Positions 37,482-46,251 of a stretch of 64,000 bases of DNA are shown here, piece by piece (within the stretch, counting starts at the first letter, position 1; the number at the start of each line of letters is the position of its first letter). The position numbers and the translations under genes were made by a program. The stretch spans positions 434,001 to 498,000 of the forward strand of contig NW_024881967.1 in the NCBI RefSeq assembly GCF_019059575.1, given 5' to 3'. This DNA comes from Amphibalanus amphitrite. Taxonomy: Eukaryota > Arthropoda > Thecostraca > Balanomorpha > Balanidae. The notes beneath the pieces are model-generated. The model made no database searches. It had not been told where the DNA came from and saw nothing but the letters and a program-made list of their open reading frames with translations.

Positions 37482-39241
37482 GCACACTGGTCGGAAACGC
37501 TCCAGCGAGAGGCCAGCGGCCTTTCCGCAAAAGTTTTTTGCTTGTTATTCCACAACTAGTGAAGCAAACTTCATAAAACTTTGCATACCTTCTCTGTCAT
37601 ATGTAAGCTATCATTTGGATGTCAAGCACTAAATATATGACGTGAATCTGTTAAGTTATGACGTCATAATTGAGTAAAATACAGGATCTAGCACCACTTT
37701 AAGTCAACAAGGGAAATTGGGAGCTGCTATTCGGGCACCGGGAATGGTTTCATGCACTCCTTGCAAGGTCCAGTGCTTGACTTTAGCATTGTTGACTTTG
37801 CGTGACGTCATTTATGACGTCACTAAGGCCATATAAGTTTTTCGTCAATAACTCCTGATCAGATGGAGCTAGAGAGTCGTGAAAGCCACCATTGGACTCA
37901 GGAAGACCTGCCGAATCGAATGATATGCAATATGACCTCCTTCAACCATTTTCGTGACCTGAGGGGCTCCGACCTGACCTTGACCCGAGGTTAACACCTT
38001 AAGTTGACTTCACCCGAACACCAAGTATAGCATTCAACGCGCCTAAGCTAGACAAACACGATGATGCCAAAATCGCGGCAGTGCGACCATTTTTGGCAAA
38101 GTAATTAACCTAAAACCGAGCCCGTGCCTTGTGGCACTTACCTGACCTAAGAGGTCACTGGCTGACCTAAGACCTTAAAATCGGGTAGTACCTAATTTTT
38201 GCGTCTTATAACGGCACACAAGCTTGTTTTTTCCGCGAGGCTCTAGCTCAATTAGAGGCGAAACGGCGAGGGAGTTGTACCTACCCTCCCCGGTCAATAT
38301 AGAAAACCAATCGGTCCGGCCAGGGTTAAATACCGGAATTGTGATCTAATGTAAAAAGACGGCCCAAGGTAACCTGACGCCAGTGACAGGTGTCCTATAT
38401 TTGCAGCGTCTTATATTCACGAAGGTTTCAATTTCCACTTTCTTCAGCCGAGTGATGGTTGTCAATAGCAAGGCTCTCTAAATGCAAGCCGTAATCGCCA
38501 CGCAATATGTGGAAGGCTTTTGATGTCAATACATACATAAATGCATACATAAAACGCGCTTTTCACAAAATTCATAAACTCAAGCGCATCTGTTTTTAAT
38601 GACCAGTCAACTACGCATGGATGCGTGCAGGCCACACAGGTCAGCGTAAGCCGGGCGCGGCGGCCGAGCCGAAACTGGGGCGGGGCGGGCGGTAGTTGGG
38701 TAGGAAGAGCGGCTCCTGCAAATTTTGCGCAAATATGCGCAGTTAGCTTTTATGTTGCCCTGGTGTAAATTTAAATCCTACTTCATCTCACAAAAAATCA
38801 GAGTGGAACTAGATGGGACTACCTGTTGTTTCCTTACCTAAACTTTGCAGTTATATTCCAGAATCACTGTAGGAGAGCCTTCATAAAAAAGCTATAGTAC
38901 ATCTTAGTTAGGGAAAAAGTATACCAAAAATTTTGCACTGACCAGTCGGCAACTTCATGACGAATATTTTGATGCATAATATGTGGAATTTCAATTTGGT
39001 GTCTATCAGCAATAAGACTCTGAATATCCGGCTCAAGAAACCTCTTGCTCCGCGTCAGTTTCCGAGTTCTGGGATACCCCATCTTCGGGTGCTGATTACA
39101 GTTATTTTTGGTCACCCGGATTAGTTGTTTTGGCCGAAGTATAATAATTTGATCAATCTCAAATCGATCTATATAAAAAATAATCCGAAACTCCGGAATC
39201 GCCCGTGGCCTCTCGTGAGGGCGTTTCCGACCAGTGTGCAC
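37482..39241. repeat. Inverted repeat pair 1.7 kb apart
   Basis: The sequence at about 37482-37515 (CACACTGGTCGGAAACGC, then CGAGAGGCC) recurs inverted at about 39208-39240 (GGCCTCTCG, then GCGTTTCCGACCAGTGTG) with a few mismatches. These could be the ends of a decayed DNA transposon or two insertions of one short repeat in opposite orientation. The piggyBac-like partial copy lies between them. No transposase remnant was seen. Confidence 0.5.
37690..38329. mobile_element. Partial copy of the TTAA-flanked piggyBac-like family
   Basis: The right end matches the other copies: a GCTCTA word, an ACGGCGAGGG-like G-rich segment, GTTGTACCTACCCTCCCC, and the terminus CCAGGGTTAA at 38320-38329. The interior has the same GACCTGACCTTGACC-type words and TGACGTCA palindromes. 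The G and C runs are shorter here. I could not find the left terminus, so the start is approximate. Confidence 0.5.
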
Positions 39242-40788
39242 CGGTTATCTTCTAGCTTTGGCCTTTGATAAATTGTGCCATAAACTGCATCGGAACACAG
39301 CATCATTTGAACTTCAACCATTTTCTGTTTGGCATTAAAACGTACCTATAAAATAAATGTGTGGGCTAATATCCTCCTTATGCGTGTGCTTAAAGCCTTA
39401 ACACGTTTTACCCCCGTTAGACTTTAAGGGTAACGCCTTGTTCTCGTTTGGGGTCGTGATGTATTTCTGTATAGGTAGGTAATCTGTGGCTTTTTGGATG
39501 TTGATGGAAGTCGTCAAACTTTGACGGGAGGCTTCATAATTTGCACGGCTTTCTAGTTGGTTATGTAGTCTGAAGCTTTTCATAACTGTGAAACGTTTGA
39601 CCTATATAATGCAACGATAAGTGGTAAAAATGCCAATTTACCAACGAGTTGCGGGTGACAAATGTTGGTGACCTTACCGCATATGCACGAAACGGTGAAA
39701 TGACACTAGCAGCTCATGAATATATAAGAATGTGTAACACCTGCAGCCGGGCAACGGAGGGCTCGCAGTCCAGACAGTTCGGGTCTCTTTGATCAATGCC
39801 AGCAGCAGCAGCCCCGGCATCGCATATTCTAATTTGTACATCAAAGCACTTGTATGTTGTTATGGTATGATGTTAATTATTTCTTATTTTCACGGTCGTT
39901 GTGTGGAAGGTTGATGCCTTTGTCCTTATTTATATCGTGTCAGTGAATGATGCATCGATGAGAGTGACACTGACGTTTGGCAGTTATGTATAAACATGCG
40001 TTACGGTCCAAGGCGGACATGAGGACAGGTGGCGCCGCCGCCACTCGCATAGCGGCGGGAATGTGAACTAACCTGTTTACCATAAGGCCGCTGTGCTAAC
40101 GGCCGCTGCGGGCGCCGTTTCGGGCTAGTTTTGACTTTGTACCGCAATTAATGGTTTATTTATAATAAAAAATGGACTAGCGAGAGTCGTGCCGGAATCA
40201 GAATTCAATGTTCTACAAAACTAAGCCATTTTCATTGTGATCACGTCATCGACTTCACCGCCCAACCCAATAAAGCAGAAATATGTCGTGTCACCGGTGA
40301 TTACATGCAAAAATTCTTTGGCATGTAGCATAAAAACCAGAACACCTTTGACTGCAGCGACTATGCGGTACTACAGAAAATTGTATGGCCTACCTAATGG
40401 TGCCCATTACTTAATAATTAAGCTGAGTATTTCGTCGCCTAACTCTTGTAAAACCGTATGTCCGCTTGTCTATGGAGTTTGGACCGTAACGGAAAATTTA
40501 AGAACTTAACAGAAGCAATCGCATTTTTTTTTCACCGCTTCTCGTAGCTGAGCAAGAATCAATCACTCTTTATCAAATTTGGTTGTCGGGTGCAAGCGGG
40601 CAAAATATCCCCCCAGCAGGGCGCGTATGGCTGAAAAGCCCAGCGGGACGCGGGTTAAGCGATACTCATTCAGTTGATGATATTGTGTTGAACCCCCCCC
40701 CCTCTATTTACTCGTCACCATTGCTACCTCCAACCACGGCGTCTTCACCAGCCCCCTGATCTCACCTCAGCACTCTGGTCTGTTTCAG
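39242..40788 (+). other. Receptor intron 2, end
   Basis: Non-coding. A TATATAAG-like word lies near 39720, followed by a GCAGCAGCAGC stretch near 39800; it opens only a 24-codon frame, so I do not call a gene. A C run lies near 40694. The acceptor CTGTTTCAG ends at 40788. Confidence 0.45.
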
Positions 40789-40902
40789 ACGAGGAGTACT
40801 GTCCGCGGGTGTTTGACGGCTGGAGCTGCTTCAACTACACCAAGGCCGGAGAGACCCAGTCCGTCACCTGCCCCTACTTTGTCATCGGCATGAACGCAAA
40901 AC
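40789..40902 (+). CDS. Dh31-R: Receptor exon 3: core of the hormone-receptor domain
   Basis: The acceptor TCTGTTTCAG precedes 40789; the donor GTAAGT follows 40902. The exon starts and ends in phase 1. Residues 59-96 read DEEYCPRVFDGWSC and onward, with C63, C72 and C86 and the conserved DGW (68-70) and CP (86-87) of the family fold. N74-Y75-T76 is an N-glycosylation site. The YCPR-(T/V)(W/F)DGW pattern is typical of calcitonin/DH31-type receptors by family knowledge. This extracellular domain captures the C-terminal half of the peptide ligand. Confidence 0.85.
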
Positions 40903-41605
40903 GTAAGTCTGTCGCTTCGGGTGAGCGTATAATTATATTTTAGGCGTGCACAATTTTTTATGAGATGCATTCTTTTTGACCTGAGGTGTGCCTTGCGTGA
41001 TTTTCGGCCATCATTCATGCTCGTCTTTGTCAGATTTTTTTTTTCTCACAAAAATAAGATTACCTCAGTCATTGATTCCTGATTAACATCATAACTATGC
41101 CCTTACCTTCAAGGCCAGAGCCCAGAATGATTGCTGTTGTGCCATCCACGTTCGAAAAAAAACAAAACAAAACAAATAGACTGCATGGCTGTTGTTTCAG
41201 GTAGCTGCGTCAGTCCATCGTCTTCGTTCTTACTTCCGCTGAGAACAAAGCCGAATTCGTTCAATTTTACGATTTTGGATTATTTAACTTCTGCTCGAAT
41301 AGCTTTGAATTCATGATGAGTATCACTGCTGAAGATTCTGTTGACAAAATGCTTGTGCAAATCCAAGGCATTTAGGTACGTAAGTCAAAGCTTTGATTTA
41401 TTGCTCCCGATGTTTCGAAACCTAATATTTTCATAATAATTAACAAAATTCCTGGAGCTGTGGCGGTAAAGTTGAAAGGACGGTGTGTAATATCTTGCTG
41501 GCACGTACAGAAATTGCTGATAAATATTGCGCACGTCTTTGCTATTCAGTCGGCCATGCCTTAGCCAGCATACATAAAATGTAAAAGACAGACGGCCTGA
41601 AATGT
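40903..41605 (+). other. Receptor intron 3, first part
   Basis: Non-coding, AT-rich, with a short A-rich AAACA repeat near 41155-41175. Nothing else recognised. Confidence 0.5.
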
Positions 41606-41611
41606 TTTATT
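41606..41611 (-). terminator. Poly(A) signal AATAAA of the desaturase gene
   Basis: AATAAA on the minus strand about 55 nt beyond the TAG stop at 41667-41669. This position gives a short 3' untranslated region and supports a gene with its own transcript end. Confidence 0.65.
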
Positions 41612-41666
41612 ATATTGCTTCATAATCACTGGCCTCATCACGGTCAGGAGTATCTCACTGGCTCGT

Positions 41667-42653
41667 CTACCGGAACAGATCGACGTTCTGCTGGTTGGCC
41701 TTCTTCTCTCGCTTGATGCGAGAGTACGGACTGACGTCATCCCTGAAGATGAAGTTGTAGAGCGTGCCGAACCAAGAATCGTGCGTCGGTAGGTCCTTGT
41801 AGAACTCCGGAGCGATCTTGGAGACCATGGGCAGCTTGGAGCCGGGCACTGCGGGGAAGTCGTGGTGCTCGTTGTGGTAGCCCTCGTTGAACGCCAGCAT
41901 GTTCATCCAGCCGTAGTAACTGTACGTCTCGTTGCTGCGGTTGAAGATGTAGTGCTCCGAGATGAGGTGGCCGGCCATCGGGTGCAGACCCATGCCCAGG
42001 ACGAAACCTCCGATGAGGTAGAACAGCCCCTTACCGCCGAAGTAGTGGTAGACGGCAAAATCGGCCGCCACCTGCACAACGATGTTGGCGATCTCCATCA
42101 TTGAGAAGGGCTTCGGCCGGACGAAGACCGGGCGTAGGAAGTAGGTGAACGGCAGCACGAAGAGCCACGCCACCTTGCCGAGAGTGGAGCTGAAGAGACG
42201 CGCCTCCAGCTCGGTGGGCAGGTCCACGTCGAGCCCGTCAGTGCCCTGGTAGCGGTGGTGCTCCATGTGGTACTTCTTGTAGGACACCGCCAGCGGCACG
42301 CCGATCGGCAGGTTGGCGAAGATGCTGAACACTTTGTTGGCGAGCGCGTGGTTGTGGCCGAAGGCGAGGTTGTGCGCCAGCTCGTGGATGGCCAGCACCA
42401 TGGAGTGGTTGATGGTGCCGCTGACCACATAGGTGACCGCCACCAGCCATGGCCAGGAGAGGTCGCGGACGTAGAAGAGCATGCCGAACTGGATCAGCAC
42501 CTGGAGCGCCACCTGCACGCACATGTGCCAGTCGGAGCCGTACAGCTCCTTGATCTGCGGGTACTTCTCCAGGATCGCCTTCCGACGGATGGCGTGCGGC
42601 TCGCCGGCGCTAGTCCAGTAAAAGTCACGCTTCTTCCGCTCGATGGCCCCCAT
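41667..42653 (-). CDS. DEGS1: Sphingolipid delta-4 desaturase (dihydroceramide desaturase)
   Basis: A complete 328-residue frame, close to the family's usual length of about 320, with no intron. It converts dihydroceramide to ceramide by inserting the 4,5-trans double bond, in the ER membrane, using O2 and electrons from cytochrome b5. The N-terminal Lipid_DES segment is visible (about 5-43), then a membrane-bound fatty acid desaturase domain. The three iron-binding boxes are intact: HELAH at 90-94, HMEHH at 129-133 and HNEHH at 260-264. Hydrophobic segments lie near 48-62, 67-90, 108-123, 160-175 and 190-225. Gly2 after the start Met is a possible myristoylation site, as in other DES1 proteins. 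The start has good context (ATCATGG). It lies antisense within receptor intron 3, with a TATA-like box upstream and AATAAA downstream. The single-exon form could mean a retrocopy, but nothing looks broken. Confidence 0.96.
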   Translation of the reverse strand: MGAIERKKRDFYWTSAGEPHAIRRKAILEKYPQIKELYGSDWHMCVQVALQVLIQFGMLFYVRDLSWPWLVAVTYVVSGTINHSMVLAIHELAHNLAFGHNHALANKVFSIFANLPIGVPLAVSYKKYHMEHHRYQGTDGLDVDLPTELEARLFSSTLGKVAWLFVLPFTYFLRPVFVRPKPFSMMEIANIVVQVAADFAVYHYFGGKGLFYLIGGFVLGMGLHPMAGHLISEHYIFNRSNETYSYYGWMNMLAFNEGYHNEHHDFPAVPGSKLPMVSKIAPEFYKDLPTHDSWFGTLYNFIFRDDVSPYSRIKREKKANQQNVDLFR

Positions 42654-42742
42654 GATGGCGTCACTGCGATGGGCGCGACACTCGTAACCCTAGCCTGTCC
42701 GTTCGAGGCAGTCTCCTGGCGAGAGAGCTTCGTCACTGGCCG

Positions 42743-42749
42743 TTTTATA
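42743..42749 (-). promoter_or_regulatory. TATA-like box of the desaturase gene
   Basis: TATAAAA on the minus strand about 90 nt upstream of the desaturase ATG. A start site about 30 nt downstream would leave a 5' untranslated region of roughly 60 nt. No clear initiator was identified. Confidence 0.45.
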
Positions 42750-44539
42750 TCGACAGCAGTTTCGACGCTCAAGTGTGCCTTCATTCAACACGTGTAGATG
42801 CTTAGCGTTCAAACGGGCACAGCTGATGCCCTTCAATGGGTGCTATTAGGCGGCTCGGGAGGTCATTATGTAAGGCAGCGCTGCGCTGTACGACACTCGC
42901 CTGTCTCCGGGTGATGACACACGACGCCGTGCGCAATGACACATGACGGCGTGCACCGACACGACAAAGCGCATAGTGACATTTACTACTGTCGTTCATT
43001 TATCATCGTCCTGTATCTTTTCTTCGTGTGGAAATCCCATCAAAGTCGTAAATTTCACCTCTTAGAACGATGAGACTTTTTAGAGGCTACCTATAGGCGA
43101 TTTCTAAGTAAGTGGAAACCGGAAGCCCAGTCGGGTAGTAATGATACCTTTGCTAGACAGGCAAACTGATTTTGTCAATAGGAAGATGGAAACGAAGATT
43201 CATCCTTACATTCCGTTTTTTTATTGGACCCTCTCTGGCTCTCAAGGTTAATCGCTTCATTCAACTCCCCTTGGTGGACAATGGACATTGCGCCGAGGTC
43301 AAATTCGGCCGGCCGGGAGGTCATCGTGGGGCCTGATCGGGCCATTCGCCCCAGGAAGTGTTCTGCGTCGGAATCGTCGCCAGTGACGTAGATCAGCGGC
43401 ACTAGTGACGTATACTGCCTCCGGCGCGCTGATTGGACGGGATTGGCCGGGCCGCTCGCCGGCCTCTGCCACCGTTTGGACCGCTGTTTCCGGACCCGGT
43501 ACGATAGGAGAGGAGGAGCGACGGCCTGTTGTGATACCAGCCACGCTATCGGCCGCATATTATGACGTGTTTGTGGCAAGGAAAGATAGCCTGGAGCGAA
43601 TGAAGTCAAGCTGTTTTGTAAGGAAGATTGTCATCAGATTCCTGCATTTTAATTAAAGCAAAATATGATTAGAGATAGGTATGAGAAGACTCCAGGCATA
43701 AACATATGAATACTTGGTCTCCACCTCAGCAACCATTCGGTATTCATATCATCTGATAGGACATACTGTGCGAATGCGAGTAAGATTTTGAAAATGTTTT
43801 TCGACGAAAGATTCCTTTTCGCGTGAGTCGGTCCCACGTTTGATCTTATCCTGTCACATGAGAGCATTTCTGTTCGAGAGAGTGAGTGAGCTCACGGACT
43901 AATCGAGTCACATAATCTGGATGGCGGCTTGGCTCTGGATTTTCCAATACCAGTATCCATTCGACGCGTGCGCGTAAAAATGTCATAAAAAGTGAGCGTG
44001 GATAACGGAGGCATAGAACTGCGAAATTGCTACAACATTGGAAGTAAAACGTTCCTGACTGAATGAAAGGTTCTTTGCAGTAAAAAGGAAGCCAAAAATA
44101 TTGATGCTTTTTTTGTCTTTCGTCATAGATTGAATTAATTGGTTGATCGTCTAAGCTATTTTTCTCTAAAGAAGACGAAAGTCGAGGTTATGGTATACTC
44201 TGTGCATGCAACAAATGCCTCTTGTCAAACACATTTATTTGGTTGTATGATATAGTTACCTAGTTTAGTTCAAAAGGCTATAAAACTCCGTTCAGCTTGT
44301 TATATGCAACTAATCAGTATTTATCCCCAGTAATGCCCTTGCAGATTGTCTCATTAAAAGCAAAGGATCTGTTCCATAATGCCATGCTGGAAATATTCAG
44401 ATCCCAACAGAGAAGTCAGCAACTAGTCACATCAGATTATTTCGAATAACGTCTATAAAGAGTTGCCTATCGTGTAAATTCAACACCACATCGGGCTAAT
44501 CCAAGAAACCGACAAACATGCACCTCAAATAGGTATACA
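42750..44539 (+). other. Receptor intron 3, upstream of the desaturase
   Basis: No further gene is supported. A CpG-rich segment at 43300-43520 holds two TGACGTA words (about 43384 and 43405) and two ATTGG (inverted CCAAT) words near 43430-43446, so it could be an alternative promoter or enhancer for the minus-strand desaturase about 0.75 kb away. A 144-codon minus-strand frame at 43175-43609 matches no known protein. Confidence 0.4.
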
Positions 44540-44806
44540 GATATGCACAGATAAGCTGGAAAGATATGCTGATATCCAGATATGCTGGATATCTGGACAT
44601 CCAGATAAGCTGAAAGATATCCAGATATGCTGGAAATTGTTTAAGCTCATACTGACATATATGGCAAAAGTCAATTATTCAAAATAATTTATATTAGGAC
44701 CAAAATAAATCATAAATCGACTGATTTACGACCAACTGATGTCGATATAATCGAAACGCGTTTTGGTCCTAATATAAATTATTTTGAATCATTGACTTTT
44801 GCCATA
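44540..44806. repeat. Palindromic repeat cluster and 46-bp hairpin element
   Basis: At 44540-44640 the words GATATGCTGG and CCAGATA(T/A)GC recur in both orientations, partly overlapping as palindromes. Next to them, 44660-44705 and 44761-44806 are reverse complements at 45 of 46 positions, separated by a 55-bp loop that itself contains a small inverted pair (AAATC/GATTT). The second structure would fold into a near-perfect long hairpin. A short MITE or fold-back element is likely; a hairpin-forming transcript is the alternative. Confidence 0.8.
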
Positions 44807-46068
44807 CATGTTGGATAGGTATTCTCTTCGCACATTTCGTTCTTTCCACGTGTTCCGTGCAGTGTACAAACTTCATCCAGAATTCATCATCCAGGAATCG
44901 CGTGAAAGTTCACCTTTGCCCTAGCCTTTGGTGCCGCTGCCGGCAGCGTCGGCACCAATGTGGCCCGTGGGCCGATGATTTTCTAGGCGCGAATATTGCC
45001 CGTTTCCCTAAGGAGGCCGTGAGAGCTGCCGCCGCGAGTCGGCCCGCAGCAGATTCTCAGTATTAACTGAACTGACAGCTTGCCGGGTACCGTGGGAGCG
45101 CCTTTCGGGACCCGCTGGAGGACTTTCCGACCCCAGACCCCATGGGTTACGCCACTTCCTGGATCGCCTGAATGCATGTCGGCAGCTGCGGTGCAATTAA
45201 GACGTATTGAAGTGACTGGTGGCGGTGTTATCGGGGACGGTGCTGATACCAAGGCCAGGCGCAAGGTATGCTGGCGTAGAGGGAGAGGTTAAGTCCTTCC
45301 GCCGAAATGAGTGACTTTTGTCAGTCTGAGAGAAAATGTCTCCGTCCTGAAAGGCGCCTTCTTCATAAAGGTTTCAATAAGTGTATGTACAAACACATGG
45401 CATGCTGAGCATTCCAGTCCCTTCTTCCTCGCGTGCCGGCGGTTGGGACAAGACCCACTGTGGCCTCTGTCTTTGTTAGGTGAACTATAGAGCGTGACAA
45501 AGTTCCCGCAAGTCGATCGATAACAATAACCCTCTCCGCTCTCCTCCCAATGCCCTCCTCATCTCCGGTCCGGTCACACGCATTTGAAGCCCACGTAAGC
45601 CAACCTTGTTCAAAGTGGTGGAAAAGTTCCAGAGAAGTGGGCTTTGGAAACAGTACGATAAAGTGTATGCTGAACTTCTGACAAGCAACTATTCACCGAA
45701 TACGAAGAACAGAAGAAGAGCGACCATACCGCCCGCATATAATTTTCTTTAAGAGTTTTTCATCTTGAATGATTCGACGCGAAAGTGTTGCGAAACTAAA
45801 ATGGACAATTTTGGCGGTCAAACTACTTTTACTTCTATTTTAGCAATATTTGTTTTATTGGTGCGACTACATTGCATAAATCGGTTAGTTCATAAAACAG
45901 AAGAGTTGAAGCGGTGTTTTATGAATGCTTAAATAATTCAGAAAAATTAACTCCTAAGTCCTAATGATCTTGTGATCAATCGTAACTTGATCGTCTCACG
46001 TCATATTGCTTGTAGTACTGATCTGTTATGTTGATGAACTTCTGACTGGCCTTTTTTGTCCTTTTCAG
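44807..46068 (+). other. Receptor intron 3, end
   Basis: Non-coding, with a CpG-rich patch near 44930-45200. No exon was recognised. The acceptor GTCCTTTTCAG ends at 46068. Confidence 0.5.
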
Positions 46069-46184
46069 ACGAGGCGTACCGCTCGTGTCTGGAGAGCGGG
46101 GAGTGGTTTCGGCACCCGGACTCGCCACCAGGCGTGTCCGGCTGGTCCAACTACACGACGTGCGTGGACCTCCGAGACCTCAGC
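46069..46184 (+). CDS. Dh31-R: Receptor exon 4: end of the hormone-receptor domain
   Basis: The acceptor CTTTTCAG precedes 46069; the donor GTGAGT follows 46184. The exon enters in phase 1 (His97 split) and leaves in phase 0. It encodes residues 97-135 with C103 and C128, the last two of the six structural cysteines, plus G107 and W109 of the conserved GxW motif. FRHP (110-113) and SNYTTC (123-128) are hallmarks of arthropod calcitonin/DH31-like receptors. N124-Y125-T126 is a second N-glycosylation site. The donor region is partly duplicated 60 bp downstream. Confidence 0.87.
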
Positions 46185-46210
46185 GTGAGTTAACTTAAAC
46201 ATTCCACATT

Positions 46211-46251
46211 GACCTGCGTGGACCTCGCGTACCTCGTCCTCAGCGTGAGTT
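46211..46251 (+). repeat. Partial duplicate of the exon 4 end and its donor site
   Basis: The sequence TGCGTGGACCTC, followed by a diverged stretch and then CAGCGTGAGTT, repeats the last 30 or so exon bases and the donor of exon 4. The second GT lies at 46245, exactly 60 bp after the first at 46185. Use of the second donor would keep the frame length but read GTG AGT TAA, so it would stop immediately. Confidence 0.75.

Noticed and set aside
39719..39880. TATATAAG-like word followed by a GCAGCAGCAGC open frame
   Set aside because: Only 24 codons, no splice partner or motif; kept as a remark only.
43175..43609. 144-codon minus-strand frame upstream of the desaturase
   Set aside because: No family match and no splice link to the desaturase exon; it overlaps a likely promoter block.
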